Source: Campylobacterales bacterium (GTDB taxonomy: Bacteria; Campylobacterota; Campylobacteria; Campylobacterales; Sulfurimonadaceae). Taken from it: a stretch of 64,000 nt of DNA. Under the pieces are notes generated by a model that ran no database searches, was not told the DNA's origin, and saw only the letters and a program-made list of their open reading frames with translations. The stretch covers positions 94,060 to 158,059 of the forward strand of contig JAPLGO010000009.1 in the NCBI GenBank assembly GCA_026390115.1, read 5' to 3'. A program made the position numbers and the translations under genes. Below, one piece after another: positions 37,533 through 47,163 of this stretch (the first letter of the stretch is position 1; each line of letters begins with the position of its first letter).

Positions 37533-37955
37533 TTACTTAGCAAGTTGTGCAGTGTGAGGATGTTCAGCACCTGCATAAATTTTTAATTTTTTAATCATTT
37601 TTGCACCAAGCTTAGTTTTAGGAAGCATACCACGAGTAGCCAATCTGTAAAGCTTCTCAGGATTCTTCGCCATAAGCTCAGTCATTTTAATACTTTTTGT
37701 ACTACCGAAGTAACCAGAGTATGAAAAATATTCTTTGTTGGCAATTTTGCCAAGACCGTTGAATTTTGCTTTAGAAGCATTTACGATAACAACGAAGTCA
37801 CCACAGTCAATGTTTGGAGTCCAGCAAACTTTGTTCTTACCACGAAGTATAGTAGCTACTTCAGTGATAATACGACCAAAAGTTTTACCCTCAGCATCAA
37901 TCAAAACCCATTTTTGATCAATTTGTTCAGAAGTTGCAATTTTTGTAAATTTCAT
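37533..37955 (-). CDS. rplM: 50S ribosomal protein L13
   Basis: A 140-residue L13, an early assembly protein of the large subunit. WVLIDAEGKTFGRIITEVATILRGK, then YFSYSGYFGSTKSIKM and GMLPKTKLG are diagnostic. First gene of the rplM-rpsI operon. Confidence 0.98.
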   Translation of the reverse strand: MKFTKIATSEQIDQKWVLIDAEGKTFGRIITEVATILRGKNKVCWTPNIDCGDFVVIVNASKAKFNGLGKIANKEYFSYSGYFGSTKSIKMTELMAKNPEKLYRLATRGMLPKTKLGAKMIKKLKIYAGAEHPHTAQLAK

Positions 37956-38155
37956 TCTTGAACCTTTTTTAGTAAATTTATTAACAAGCAGTCAGACCGC
38001 TTATTTAAGTGGCGAAAGTATAGCCAATTAAACTTATAAGTTACTTAATTTATGGTTTATTTAAGGTTTGTTCTTTAGTGATAACATGTGCAGTAATTAA
38101 TCAAAACCAGCCCCATACACTATGCAGTATTTCTTCCGCATAGCATATATTGCAA

Positions 38156-39247
38156 TCATCTTCCAGGAAATTGTTCGTAAACTACAAATGAAATATTTTG
38201 AATTGACGCACTATTATTTCCGACAGTAGCATTAAAATTGTATGTACCATCACCGTTTCTTGTAATGCTCGCTGTACCACTCACACCCTGACTTCCATCA
38301 TAAATTTCATGAAAAATATTGTATGTTCCTGATACTTGAGTAGCTACACCAACAGGCAAAGCAGCATCGAAAGCCACTTTAGATGTATAACTGGTATGAA
38401 ATTGCAACCACTGCCCTGAGCCAAGAGTGTTTTTACTATTTACCTTGAACTGTACTATATTGAAGTGTACGACTGGAGGTGTTGAAAAATCCATACCCAT
38501 GTCTGCAGCTTCAAGATTATATGTATTCCCGTTAACAGTAACCGTGCCGGATATCTGTGCCTTCGCCGGCAAGCTGTCAAGATAGGTCACTGCATCGGAC
38601 TGATGCTTATAAAATTTAGAAACTTCGCCATCTGGTTTAAGAACTACAATATATTCTGATGTACTGTGTTGATATACTAGGACTTTGCCGACACCATCTT
38701 CGACTATATTTATTATTGGTCCATCTATACTCACAATCGTTATTGTACTCTTACTGCCGACATCACTACCTGCTATCTCCTCAGAGGTCATCGATTTCAT
38801 GTCATTGGCAAACGTAATCTTTGTTATACCTTGACCATACTCTTTTGACCATGCTTCGTAAATAGTTTTACCTGCTAGCTTAGAACCAATGTCCAGTATC
38901 TGAACCATGTGAGCTTGAGCATCTTCTTGTGAAATCAATTTGCCCTGATAAGTGCCCACTTGTGCCGCTACATTATAAATTTGGCTTAGTTTCTCTGCAG
39001 AGTCTGGCACCGTATTTATTAATGCACCCTTGATTGCAGATATCACATCTGGAAGCAGCGTAACACCATTGCTAGCGTTGCCGTCACAATCTAATGTTTG
39101 AAGCAACTGAGCCACACTGATTTTGTCCTCTACTACTTTGACTTGATCTTGCAGGTCGCTTGAATCTACCACTCTAAGAGTCATATCACCTATTTTAAAG
39201 TTACAGTCCAAAAAATGCAAGAAGTGTGGAAGAGATAGCAGCTGCAT
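38156..39247 (-). CDS. Surface-protein-like hypothetical, probably N-terminally truncated
   Basis: A 363-residue protein. CNFKIGDMTL followed by VAQLLQTLDCDGNASNGVTL resembles the conserved core of large Sulfurimonas-type lipoproteins, in which this region follows a lipoprotein signal and a carboxypeptidase-regulatory-like repeat. Here the core starts about 15 residues after the ATG, so 50 or more residues seem missing. The hydrophobic lead (VLMQLLSLPHFLHFL, partly upstream of the ATG) is a poor signal. The C-terminal half is strand-rich. Possibly a remnant or wrong start. Confidence 0.5.
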   Translation of the reverse strand: MQLLSLPHFLHFLDCNFKIGDMTLRVVDSSDLQDQVKVVEDKISVAQLLQTLDCDGNASNGVTLLPDVISAIKGALINTVPDSAEKLSQIYNVAAQVGTYQGKLISQEDAQAHMVQILDIGSKLAGKTIYEAWSKEYGQGITKITFANDMKSMTSEEIAGSDVGSKSTITIVSIDGPIINIVEDGVGKVLVYQHSTSEYIVVLKPDGEVSKFYKHQSDAVTYLDSLPAKAQISGTVTVNGNTYNLEAADMGMDFSTPPVVHFNIVQFKVNSKNTLGSGQWLQFHTSYTSKVAFDAALPVGVATQVSGTYNIFHEIYDGSQGVSGTASITRNGDGTYNFNATVGNNSASIQNISFVVYEQFPGR

Positions 39248-39348
39248 CAGAACACCTAAATAGTATGACCATATCGCTAACGAATAAACTTGAGCAGTTT
39301 AGAACTTAGGGAGTAGCTGCCAATTATCTGTCTCTGTTTGGGTTATGT

Positions 39349-42093
39349 TTAGATTTTTACTATCTTCACTTCACCTTCAAGTAGATAGCATATATAACCA
39401 TTGACCTCATCATGAGTTATTTCTTCAACAGCTTTAACATAATAATTCACTTGTTTTATATGGTGACTCGAATATGCTAATGAACTTTTATAATCAATGA
39501 TATTCCACATTCCGTTAGAAAAAAGAGACAATGTTTCTTTAGGTTTACTTTTTACCAAAAGGTCAATATAGCGCAAATTATTTTTATATCTTACTGCCTT
39601 TTCTCTGTAGCACTCACCATCCACTAAAGTCATAAACTTCTTAGAATTCAGTAGTAACGACACCCTTTTGGTAATATCCTCTATCTCTGTATCTTCCAAA
39701 ATAGTGCCATATTTATTGAGCATCATACTCGAAGAATGTGGGATATTTTCTGTTTTAAATTCGCCCAGCATCTCCAGCATATAGTGCAGTGCAAGACCGA
39801 AATTTATAGATTTCAAATCCTCTTCCACACTCTCTTCAAGAGCTAAAATATCGCTTTGCGTTCCGTAATAGAGGGGTTTGTACTCTAATGGCTTCATGTC
39901 ACTCTCATACATAGAAGCTGCTATACTTTTTTTACATGTAAGAGTTCCATTACTCATTACTGCTAAATCCAAAATATCAAACGCAGAGTCTTTTGATTTT
40001 AAAATTACAAACAGATTTTCTCTCGCTCTTGTAAATGCAACATAAAGAGCGTTTAAACTATCTTCTCGCACCAATGCTTTCTCTTTTAAAAGTGCATTTG
40101 CATAATTCTCATCCAGCTCATCTCTGCCTTTGGTACGCAAATATACATTTTTCAGAGCGATTCCCTCATACTCATAAATGATTGTATCTCTTGAGGGCGG
40201 TGCTTTTTTTATCCTGTCCAAAACTATGACATGCTCATACTCAAGCCCTTTTGATTTGTGAATTGTTAAAACCCTCACGCCTCTCAAATCAGATGCCGCG
40301 GCGGAGATATCAAGCCTCTCATACTCAAAAAGTAGAGCTTCAATATCTGCATATTTTGTAATAGCACTCATGAACCTGATAAGATGAAAATCGTCACCAA
40401 AAAGTCCATATTCATCAATCGCTTTTTTTACAACATCCAAAAGCTTCACATGTGTAAAATTAACTTTTTTTATCTCTTTAACTTCTTGATTTATGAGTGC
40501 AAAAAAGTTGTGTTTATATATTTCCTCTTCAAAATATAAATACTTCAGGTACTCAAGCATGGCCTTCACACTCTTTTGATTTATAAGCTTCGTGGTTGTT
40601 TCTGTTACAACTTCAATTTTCTCTTCCTGAAGCTTCTCTTTTATTGCCTCACCATCGCCGTTTGTTGCACATAGAATCGCTATTTCGTTGATCTCTGCAC
40701 CAAGTGAAATCAACCTTTTAACCTGAGTTATCGCCTCTTCCAAAAGCTCATCATTTTGAATAATCTCTACAAAGCCGTTTTGTGCATCTGCTCTTACTAT
40801 CTGAGGGAGATAGTTTTTTATTTTATCTTTAAAGACTCTGTTTACAAATTCTATAATCTCTTTTTGCGAGCGGTAATTTGTAAGAAGAGGCTCAACATGG
40901 GTGTTACACTCTTTTGCCACTTCGCCAAACAGGGCACTCACTCCGCCGCGAAATCTGTAAATCGACTGTTTTACATCGCCTACAAAAAAAAAGCTTCCAT
41001 CACTGAAGACCCCCTGCCCTGAGACAATCTCCTCTATGAGCGGTTTTAAAATTTCATACTGCAAAATGCTCGTGTCTTGAAACTCATCAAGCAGCATGTG
41101 CTCAATCTGCGAATCAAGCCGAAAGTACAAAAATTCGCTGTCCACTCGCTCTTTTAAAAGATAATAAACAAGTACCGTAACATCGTTAAAGCTAAGCTCA
41201 CTGTCATCTGTATAGAGTGCTTTTTTGGACTTTACATAGATAGCAACAAGTTCACTTAGTGCATAAAAAAAGTTCTGCTCTTTGGCTTGATGATAGTTTT
41301 TCACTGCTTCTTTGATTGTATGTAAATGGATGTCCATCTCTGGGGTAAAACATTTTGAGAAGGTACTGTAATTTAGCGAATCTCTGCCGAGCCAACTCTT
41401 CTCTAAAATCTCCTCAAAATTTTCTGCTGCTACTGCATTCTTAACAGTTGATGAAGCTTTATCGCAATTTTCTATTAAGTTTTTAAGCTCCGAAAAACTG
41501 TCTATTGCTTCATTCTCATAGTGCCAAAATTCTTGCTTTGTAAATTTGAGATGGCTCAGCTCATTTTGTTTGATGTAAAATTCATCAAGCAGAGCAAAAA
41601 TATCTGTGAGTCTCTTTTTGGATTGCAGAGAGAGCGTTATGAGTGTCTCTTTTTTGTGCGCTACACTTACCTCTTTTAAAAATCTTGAGAGAAGTTTGAG
41701 CTCATGTTGCGAACTCATAACCGAAAAATCGGGCATCAGACCAGCATACAAAGAAAATTTTCTGAGTATTTGGGTAAAAAACTTATCGATTGTCATAATT
41801 TTGGTATTGGAGTTTAAAAACTCTTCCAGAATCTTTTTGCGGTTTTGGAGCAGATACTCTTTTTCCAATCCTGTTACTTGTGCAATCTCGTCAAGCTCAC
41901 CGCGGCTCTCAAGCTCTTCAAGTGTCACAACAATTCGCTCCTGCATCTCGTAAGCAGCCTTGTTTGTAAATGTGAGTGCCAAAATTTTAGAAGGCGTTGC
42001 ACCTTTGTAGAGCAGACTGAGATACCGCACAACAAGCATAAAAGTTTTACCGCTTCCCGCACTCGCTTCGTAGGCTAGATTATTAATGAACAT
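39349..42093 (-). CDS. addA: AddA-type UvrD-family helicase-nuclease
   Basis: A 914-residue double-strand-break repair helicase. Walker A is EASAGSGKT at the N-terminus; DEFQDTS, QSIYRFRGG, VLTIHKSKGLEYEHV and LYVAFTRARE are the SF1 motifs. A C-terminal RecB-like nuclease domain has YIDLLV and WNIIDYKSS. I chose the ATG at 42093, which overlaps the addB stop by 1 base (TAATG) and puts the ATP loop at the usual position. Together with addB it resects DNA ends for RecA. Confidence 0.9.
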   Translation of the reverse strand: MFINNLAYEASAGSGKTFMLVVRYLSLLYKGATPSKILALTFTNKAAYEMQERIVVTLEELESRGELDEIAQVTGLEKEYLLQNRKKILEEFLNSNTKIMTIDKFFTQILRKFSLYAGLMPDFSVMSSQHELKLLSRFLKEVSVAHKKETLITLSLQSKKRLTDIFALLDEFYIKQNELSHLKFTKQEFWHYENEAIDSFSELKNLIENCDKASSTVKNAVAAENFEEILEKSWLGRDSLNYSTFSKCFTPEMDIHLHTIKEAVKNYHQAKEQNFFYALSELVAIYVKSKKALYTDDSELSFNDVTVLVYYLLKERVDSEFLYFRLDSQIEHMLLDEFQDTSILQYEILKPLIEEIVSGQGVFSDGSFFFVGDVKQSIYRFRGGVSALFGEVAKECNTHVEPLLTNYRSQKEIIEFVNRVFKDKIKNYLPQIVRADAQNGFVEIIQNDELLEEAITQVKRLISLGAEINEIAILCATNGDGEAIKEKLQEEKIEVVTETTTKLINQKSVKAMLEYLKYLYFEEEIYKHNFFALINQEVKEIKKVNFTHVKLLDVVKKAIDEYGLFGDDFHLIRFMSAITKYADIEALLFEYERLDISAAASDLRGVRVLTIHKSKGLEYEHVIVLDRIKKAPPSRDTIIYEYEGIALKNVYLRTKGRDELDENYANALLKEKALVREDSLNALYVAFTRARENLFVILKSKDSAFDILDLAVMSNGTLTCKKSIAASMYESDMKPLEYKPLYYGTQSDILALEESVEEDLKSINFGLALHYMLEMLGEFKTENIPHSSSMMLNKYGTILEDTEIEDITKRVSLLLNSKKFMTLVDGECYREKAVRYKNNLRYIDLLVKSKPKETLSLFSNGMWNIIDYKSSLAYSSHHIKQVNYYVKAVEEITHDEVNGYICYLLEGEVKIVKI

Positions 42094-44441
42094 TAGTTTA
42101 TCCGTCCGCAAATAGTCGCATATTCGCAATACATACAGTTTTTCAAATCTTCACACTTGTCAAACTCAAATTCGTCATGAGCCAGAATATCTTTTATGTT
42201 TGATTCTAAAACTGCTAGTTTCTCTTCCAAAAATGCTTCATGGACTATTTTGGACTCTTTTAAATCGTAATATCCGCACGCTACGACATTGCCCAGTTGT
42301 TTTGCCAGTAAATAGTAAAACTCAAGTTGGAAGTCGGTTGCTTCTGTAAAGTTTTTAGCTGTGTAGATTGGGTAAGAGCCTGTTTTATAGTCAAGCACAA
42401 ATATCTCTTCACCTCTTTTATCTACTCTATCAAGCACTCCAGTCAAAGTAAGTCCTGCAAATTCACATTCTAGATTTTTCTCACACACTTCTACATGCCA
42501 AGACTCTTTAAATCTTTTTACCTCTGCGGCGCAAAACTCATCCATTCTTCTTTTTTGCAGACTAATGAGATATTTTTCAAGTTCACTTTTTCCACATGCC
42601 AAGTCAAGTTCTTTGTGTAAATCTCTTTTTAGCTCTTCTATATTGCTGTAGCTATTTTTTTTACTGTACAGCTCTTTTAGCGCTGAGTGAATATCTACAC
42701 CGATTTCCCACTCCTGTGGCATGTCTTTTGGTATCTCATGTTGGTCAATATGTTCTATGTATTTGTAGTAAAACTTTCTTTTACATGTTAGGAATATTTT
42801 AAGTTTTGAAGCAGAGAGTTTTTTCTCTTTGAAGTTATATTTTTGTACGATTTTTTCTTCTGTTTTGCCATGTGGAAATGTTTTTTTAAAAAGTATGTTT
42901 GCATAGTCCATTTCAGAATGAGTGTTGTTTTCTTTTATATGTAACTGTTTCAAAAACCTTGAAGCACTGCTTTCGCTTGATTTTATATAGGAGAGTGCCA
43001 CCTCTTTTGAGTGGTTTATGAGCATTTGGTAGTAATGTTTTTGAAGATTTTCTCTGTCACTCATAGTTGGAAGAGATGCTATCTCTCTTATTTGAGTGTT
43101 TAAAAACATATCTTTGTCGCTTCGTTTTGGAACATTTGAGTCACTAAAATCAACTATGATGACAGCATCGAACTCCACTGCACGGGTCTCAAGTACGCCC
43201 ATGACGGTTATTCTACCGCCTCTTACATCATCAATTGTTCTGCCGGCAAGCCTCTGCATAAAGACTGAAATCAGGGATTTTATACTCATCTCCTGCATGT
43301 ACGGCAAAACTGTTTTAAAGCTGTAAATCTCCTCTTCAAAGATTTTTAGCTCTGTTTTTGATGCTATGCTCTCTTTATATAAATTGAGAAACTCTATAAA
43401 ATCAACTTCATAAACTTTCTTATAATAGATGCTATAGAGCTGCATATAAAGTTCTTCGCCGATTCTCTCTAATCTTGCCTCATTCTCTTTGGAATCCTGT
43501 TCAATCGCTTGGCATGTGGAGTTTAGCTTTTCATATGTTTTCGTTTTAGAATATGATTCACCCATGGCGAAGTTAAAATTTGAGTTATCATCAAATGCTT
43601 TTAAAATTTCTGCCATTTTTTCATCAGGTAAAATGACTGCAATATTTTCTGGTGCAAACCCTTTTTTTATAAACTCATACACTTTTTGCTTCACAAACGC
43701 AACTTGTAAAATTGACTCGCTGAAGGATTCACAGCTGATATTTCTGTTTCTATTTATTTCTATTGTTTTAATGATAGTTTTTGAGTTGAGTGATAGAGTG
43801 TATTTATAATTATTCTCTAATTCTATACCCAAATCTAAGAGTTTGCTCTGCATCTTTATATTAAACGCTGAAGTGTTAAAAATGAGATTTACACTGCAAT
43901 AGTCACAACATTTTAGCAGTAGCTCCAACTCAAAATTTGTCAAATGCCCTTCGATATGGAGTTCAATATTTTTATTGATTTTTGCAAATTCTGTATTGAA
44001 CTTATAGAGCTTTGGTAAAAAAATCCTATCTAATATTTTTCGCTCACTGCAAAGGGCTTCATATCTTTTGTAAAGCTCTTGGAGTATGGCGATATGCTCC
44101 TCATATTCAGCATAAATGTCGGAAGTGTCAAGCTTGGAGATGTCATACATTTCAGCACTTAACTCTTCAAAAAATTTAAAAATATAGGTGGAGTTTTTTG
44201 TGAATGTAAAAAAGTTTCTCTCTATCTGCAGATTTTTAAATGAGCTGAAATCGGAGGCTTCTAAAAGCAGTAGAACTCTGCTGTCTTCATCTGCGATTTT
44301 AAAATCTTTCACTACGCAAAGCTTGCTTATGAACTCTGACATTGTTATGTAATTTGGTAAAAAAAGTGTTGATTCTTCTATGAGAAATTGCTCATGCCTT
44401 ATGGCACGAGCAGAGGGGAGAACTATTGTTTTTTCATTCAT
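42093..44441 (-). CDS. addB: AddB-like nuclease subunit with iron-sulfur Cys set
   Basis: A 782-residue partner of AddA. The C-terminal PD-(D/E)xK nuclease has LTGVLDRVDKRGEEIFVLDYKTGSY. Cysteines in LTCKRKFYYKY and near the C-terminus (CEDLKNCMYCEYATICG) match the AddB iron-sulfur staple. The N-terminal helicase-like part is degenerate, as usual. It carries two copies of CCACATGC, in different frames. Confidence 0.85.
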   Translation of the reverse strand: MNEKTIVLPSARAIRHEQFLIEESTLFLPNYITMSEFISKLCVVKDFKIADEDSRVLLLLEASDFSSFKNLQIERNFFTFTKNSTYIFKFFEELSAEMYDISKLDTSDIYAEYEEHIAILQELYKRYEALCSERKILDRIFLPKLYKFNTEFAKINKNIELHIEGHLTNFELELLLKCCDYCSVNLIFNTSAFNIKMQSKLLDLGIELENNYKYTLSLNSKTIIKTIEINRNRNISCESFSESILQVAFVKQKVYEFIKKGFAPENIAVILPDEKMAEILKAFDDNSNFNFAMGESYSKTKTYEKLNSTCQAIEQDSKENEARLERIGEELYMQLYSIYYKKVYEVDFIEFLNLYKESIASKTELKIFEEEIYSFKTVLPYMQEMSIKSLISVFMQRLAGRTIDDVRGGRITVMGVLETRAVEFDAVIIVDFSDSNVPKRSDKDMFLNTQIREIASLPTMSDRENLQKHYYQMLINHSKEVALSYIKSSESSASRFLKQLHIKENNTHSEMDYANILFKKTFPHGKTEEKIVQKYNFKEKKLSASKLKIFLTCKRKFYYKYIEHIDQHEIPKDMPQEWEIGVDIHSALKELYSKKNSYSNIEELKRDLHKELDLACGKSELEKYLISLQKRRMDEFCAAEVKRFKESWHVEVCEKNLECEFAGLTLTGVLDRVDKRGEEIFVLDYKTGSYPIYTAKNFTEATDFQLEFYYLLAKQLGNVVACGYYDLKESKIVHEAFLEEKLAVLESNIKDILAHDEFEFDKCEDLKNCMYCEYATICGRIN

Positions 44442-44481
44442 TTATTTGTTTTTACGAACACATGAATAGTTTTCATAACCC

Positions 44482-45009
44482 TTAATATTCGTAAGATTCT
44501 TTAGCTCTGGTATCCGCTTTGACATTGTAATATCTTTGCAAATCACCGACACTTACTTTAGCCATAATATCCCATCTGCCCTCTTTTTCAAGGTTGATAG
44601 AAGCGAATGAGTAAACACCATTTTCTTCTATGGTTGGATTACTTAACTCTTTGTCATATTGATGACCATCCGGTCTTGTTAGTACTACTGTAATATTTGC
44701 ATCATCCACTTTTTTGGAGTTCAAATCACTTACTTTATACTTAATCACGCTGCCATTACAATTAAGAGAATCAGTGATATATTCAATTTTGTATTTTTTG
44801 TCAAATGCTATGCGAGATTCTATAAGTTCATTTGCTTTAGCATCTGCTTCATGGTAATCCATCATATACGCGTCACTTTTCTGAACCGGTGATGAAGTTG
44901 CAATTACAATCGTTGTAACACCGGCTCCAAATATTAGTGCAATCGATATACTAATTGCATAGGGCCAAATTTTTCCGCTATTTTTCTTCAATTTTTTGCC
45001 TTCTTGCAT
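44482..45009 (-). CDS. FixH-family protein
   Basis: A 175-residue protein. One N-terminal membrane helix (WPYAISISIALIFGAGVTTIVIA) precedes a periplasmic domain with YKVSDLNSKKVDDANITVVLTRPDG, DKELSNPT and EGRWDIMAKV, as in FixH/CcoH, a cbb3 oxidase assembly factor. I prefer the ATG at 45009, with the helix near the start; a longer frame runs to 45111 but lies inside the preceding gene. It overlaps that gene by 32 bases. Confidence 0.75.
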   Translation of the reverse strand: MQEGKKLKKNSGKIWPYAISISIALIFGAGVTTIVIATSSPVQKSDAYMMDYHEADAKANELIESRIAFDKKYKIEYITDSLNCNGSVIKYKVSDLNSKKVDDANITVVLTRPDGHQYDKELSNPTIEENGVYSFASINLEKEGRWDIMAKVSVGDLQRYYNVKADTRAKESYEY

Positions 45010-45682
45010 ACATTCTTCTTTTAAAATACATAAATATAGCGTAAATAATGAAACCGTAGAATAATACCTTAACAAGCAATATGCTGTTTTTATTTGCATT
45101 GCCTGCGGCATTCTCTAAAATAATTTTTTTACTTGCTGCTATCTGCTCTGCTATATCTGTGTAACCATTAAACATAGCACCGGAATATTTACCTAATATT
45201 TCGCCCTCTTTTGCTTTTCCTGCAAGAAGAGGCAAAATAGTGCCATCTGCATCTGTTACCATCTCTTTAAAACCTTCAAAACTTTTGCTGTATAATACAG
45301 CCATTATAAAGGCTTGCACGGGTGATGCTACAGGACTTAAAACCTGTTTTTTATTAAAATACTCATATAAAGAGGCATCATTTGCTAATATATCAACCTG
45401 TGAATCTAACTCTGAAAAAGTAAGTAAAATTGTAGGTTCATTGAACTCTTTTAACAGCTCTTTTTCATATTCGACTATATTTGTGCCATGTGGAAGTTCT
45501 TTTAACATCAAAAGTCTTAATGATATGCCGGTTTTATCATGGAGTTCGGATCCGAGTTTTTCAACTTCTGCATTAAATTTAGGATTAAGAATAAGTTCAT
45601 CTTTATATAAATATTCTGCTGTGAGTGTTGTATAAAAAAATAGTGTGAGTATGAGGGCCGCAAGCCCTCTTGAAATTTTCAA
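44978..45682 (-). CDS. TPM-domain-like membrane protein in the cbb3 operon
   Basis: A 234-residue protein: a signal peptide (ISRGLAALILTLFFYTTLTAEY), a periplasmic domain with LGSELHDKTGISLRLLMLKEL resembling TPM-phosphatase folds, and a C-terminal helix near 203-220 ending in basic residues. The start is a TTG at 45682. It is set between the oxidase genes and the FixH-like gene, so an assembly or repair role for the oxidase is plausible but unproven. Confidence 0.6.
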   Translation of the reverse strand: MKISRGLAALILTLFFYTTLTAEYLYKDELILNPKFNAEVEKLGSELHDKTGISLRLLMLKELPHGTNIVEYEKELLKEFNEPTILLTFSELDSQVDILANDASLYEYFNKKQVLSPVASPVQAFIMAVLYSKSFEGFKEMVTDADGTILPLLAGKAKEGEILGKYSGAMFNGYTDIAEQIAASKKIILENAAGNANKNSILLVKVLFYGFIIYAIFMYFKRRMYARRQKIEEK

Positions 45683-45693
45683 AAAAATTTCCC

Positions 45694-45783
45694 TTAACCG
45701 ACGTAAAGATGATTAGGTGTTAAAACCGCGAAAAGAGTATAAGCAGCCATAACTACTAAACCTAATGTAATTAATTTTTCCAT
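45694..45783 (-). CDS. 29-residue single-helix peptide in the cbb3 operon
   Basis: A short frame with an ATG at 45783 after AAGGAAGTATATA: one hydrophobic helix (LITLGLVVMAAYTLFAVL) and a short polar tail (TPNHLYVG). It starts 11 bases after the DUF4006 stop and ends 11 bases before the TTG of the next gene. The size and single helix recall CcoM, a small extra cbb3 subunit of Pseudomonas; no sequence similarity is claimed. Confidence 0.65.
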   Translation of the reverse strand: MEKLITLGLVVMAAYTLFAVLTPNHLYVG

Positions 45784-45794
45784 TATATACTTCC

Positions 45795-46004
45795 TTATTT
45801 CACATCAACTACATGTTTAGCATTTTCTGTACTAAACATCTTAATTGATTGTTCATCTTTAATATCATAATAATTAGCAGCATTTGCATTTTGAACACCA
45901 AGACCTAAAACTGTAAGACCAGCAAGGATTGTGAGCAATAACACAGTTGCAATTAACATACCTGTAATACCATCAAGAGCAAAAACACTTCTATTTTCAT
46001 TCAT
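45795..46004 (-). CDS. DUF4006 small membrane protein
   Basis: A 69-residue protein with one helix (ITGMLIATVLLLTILAGLTVLGLGV) and a C-terminal tail. This family (DUF4006) is linked to ccoNOQP in Campylobacterota. It probably binds or helps assemble cbb3 oxidase. It lies 10 bases after ccoP. Confidence 0.8.
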   Translation of the reverse strand: MNENRSVFALDGITGMLIATVLLLTILAGLTVLGLGVQNANAANYYDIKDEQSIKMFSTENAKHVVDVK

Positions 46005-46014
46005 GCTAATCTCC

Positions 46015-46938
46015 TTATTTACTTAAGTTAGTGATGTATGCACCAACAGCTTCTTTTTGTTTAGCATTAAGTCTATCAAACTTAGGCATTTCACCGATTG
46101 CACCTTTTTTACCATGCGCAAGAACATTTGCAACAAGTGCCGGTGTAAATGAAGCTACGTTTGGAGCAACAGAATCCATACCTTTTCCATCCGCACCGTG
46201 ACAAGCAGAACATACTCCAGCAAATACTTCAGCACCGGTACCAGTCATCCCATTTGCAACATAAGAAGAAACAGCATCAATCTCAGCATCAGTAATTGGA
46301 GCACCAGTTGCAGTGTTAATCAGACCATTACGATCCGGCATTGGCATTTCCATACCAAGTAAATGATTGTTTGAACCGTTTGCAATTACAAGTTTAACAG
46401 ATTTGGCTTCAATTCTTTTATTAAGATTTGCAGCTTTACCCTCAATACCATCAGCATTAATTCCGTGACAAACTTTACACTCTGCTAAGAAAACAGATTC
46501 TCCCATTTCTACTAATCTGTCACCAGTAATTGATGCATATTCTGCTTCAAATTTAGTATTGTGTGCAGCTGTATCTTCATTGTACTCACCAATTTGTGAA
46601 TATGCATTTACAGGGTAACCTACAGTAAAATACCACATACCCCAAACAATTAGAAGGAAGAACATAATTGCCCAACCCATTGGTAACTCGTTTAAATACT
46701 CACCGATACCATCCCACTTCTCATCAGCTAACTGACCATCAGCAGTATCTGTCTGCATTTGACGAACATACTTGATTACTACAAAAACTGTAATAATTAC
46801 AAGTGCTACTGCACCTGCCACCGCAAGCATATTGACGATATCACCATGTAAACCACCCTCTGAACCAGTCACTGACATGTAAGTGAACAGTAACATTAGA
46901 GCGGTAAAGATAATTCCCCCAAGATAAAGCTTATTCAT
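46015..46938 (-). CDS. ccoP: cbb3 cytochrome c oxidase, diheme subunit III
   Basis: A 307-residue CcoP with N-terminal membrane helices (the third is MGWAIMFFLLIVWGMWYF) and two heme c sites, ECKVCHG near residue 151 and VCSACHG near residue 238. It accepts electrons from soluble cytochrome c. Third to last in NOQP order on the minus strand. Confidence 0.95.
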   Translation of the reverse strand: MNKLYLGGIIFTALMLLFTYMSVTGSEGGLHGDIVNMLAVAGAVALVIITVFVVIKYVRQMQTDTADGQLADEKWDGIGEYLNELPMGWAIMFFLLIVWGMWYFTVGYPVNAYSQIGEYNEDTAAHNTKFEAEYASITGDRLVEMGESVFLAECKVCHGINADGIEGKAANLNKRIEAKSVKLVIANGSNNHLLGMEMPMPDRNGLINTATGAPITDAEIDAVSSYVANGMTGTGAEVFAGVCSACHGADGKGMDSVAPNVASFTPALVANVLAHGKKGAIGEMPKFDRLNAKQKEAVGAYITNLSK

Positions 46939-46947
46939 ATATCTCTC

Positions 46948-47151
46948 CTATTTCTCTTTATCATCAGACATAGGTGTTACCGGAGCATCACCTATATCAT
47001 CATTTAGTGCCATATTGCTGAATTTTTCATAATCATGACCACCTTTTTTCTTGTCTGTACTATATAGATGATATATATAACTATACAATACAACTACTAG
47101 AAGTAAAACTAGTGCGAAGTAACCATAAGCCTGAAGTTCTGCAATATTCAC
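46948..47151 (-). CDS. ccoQ: cbb3 cytochrome c oxidase, small subunit CcoQ
   Basis: A 67-residue protein with one helix (YGYFALVLLLVVVLYSYIYHLY) and an acidic tail; size and place between ccoO and ccoP identify CcoQ, which stabilises the complex. Confidence 0.85.
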   Translation of the reverse strand: MNIAELQAYGYFALVLLLVVVLYSYIYHLYSTDKKKGGHDYEKFSNMALNDDIGDAPVTPMSDDKEK

Positions 47152-47163
47152 TACAAACCTCTA

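Noticed and set aside
45010..45111. Longer N-terminus of the FixH-like protein
   Set aside because: It lies wholly inside the upstream gene in another frame and would add an unlikely cysteine-rich lead.
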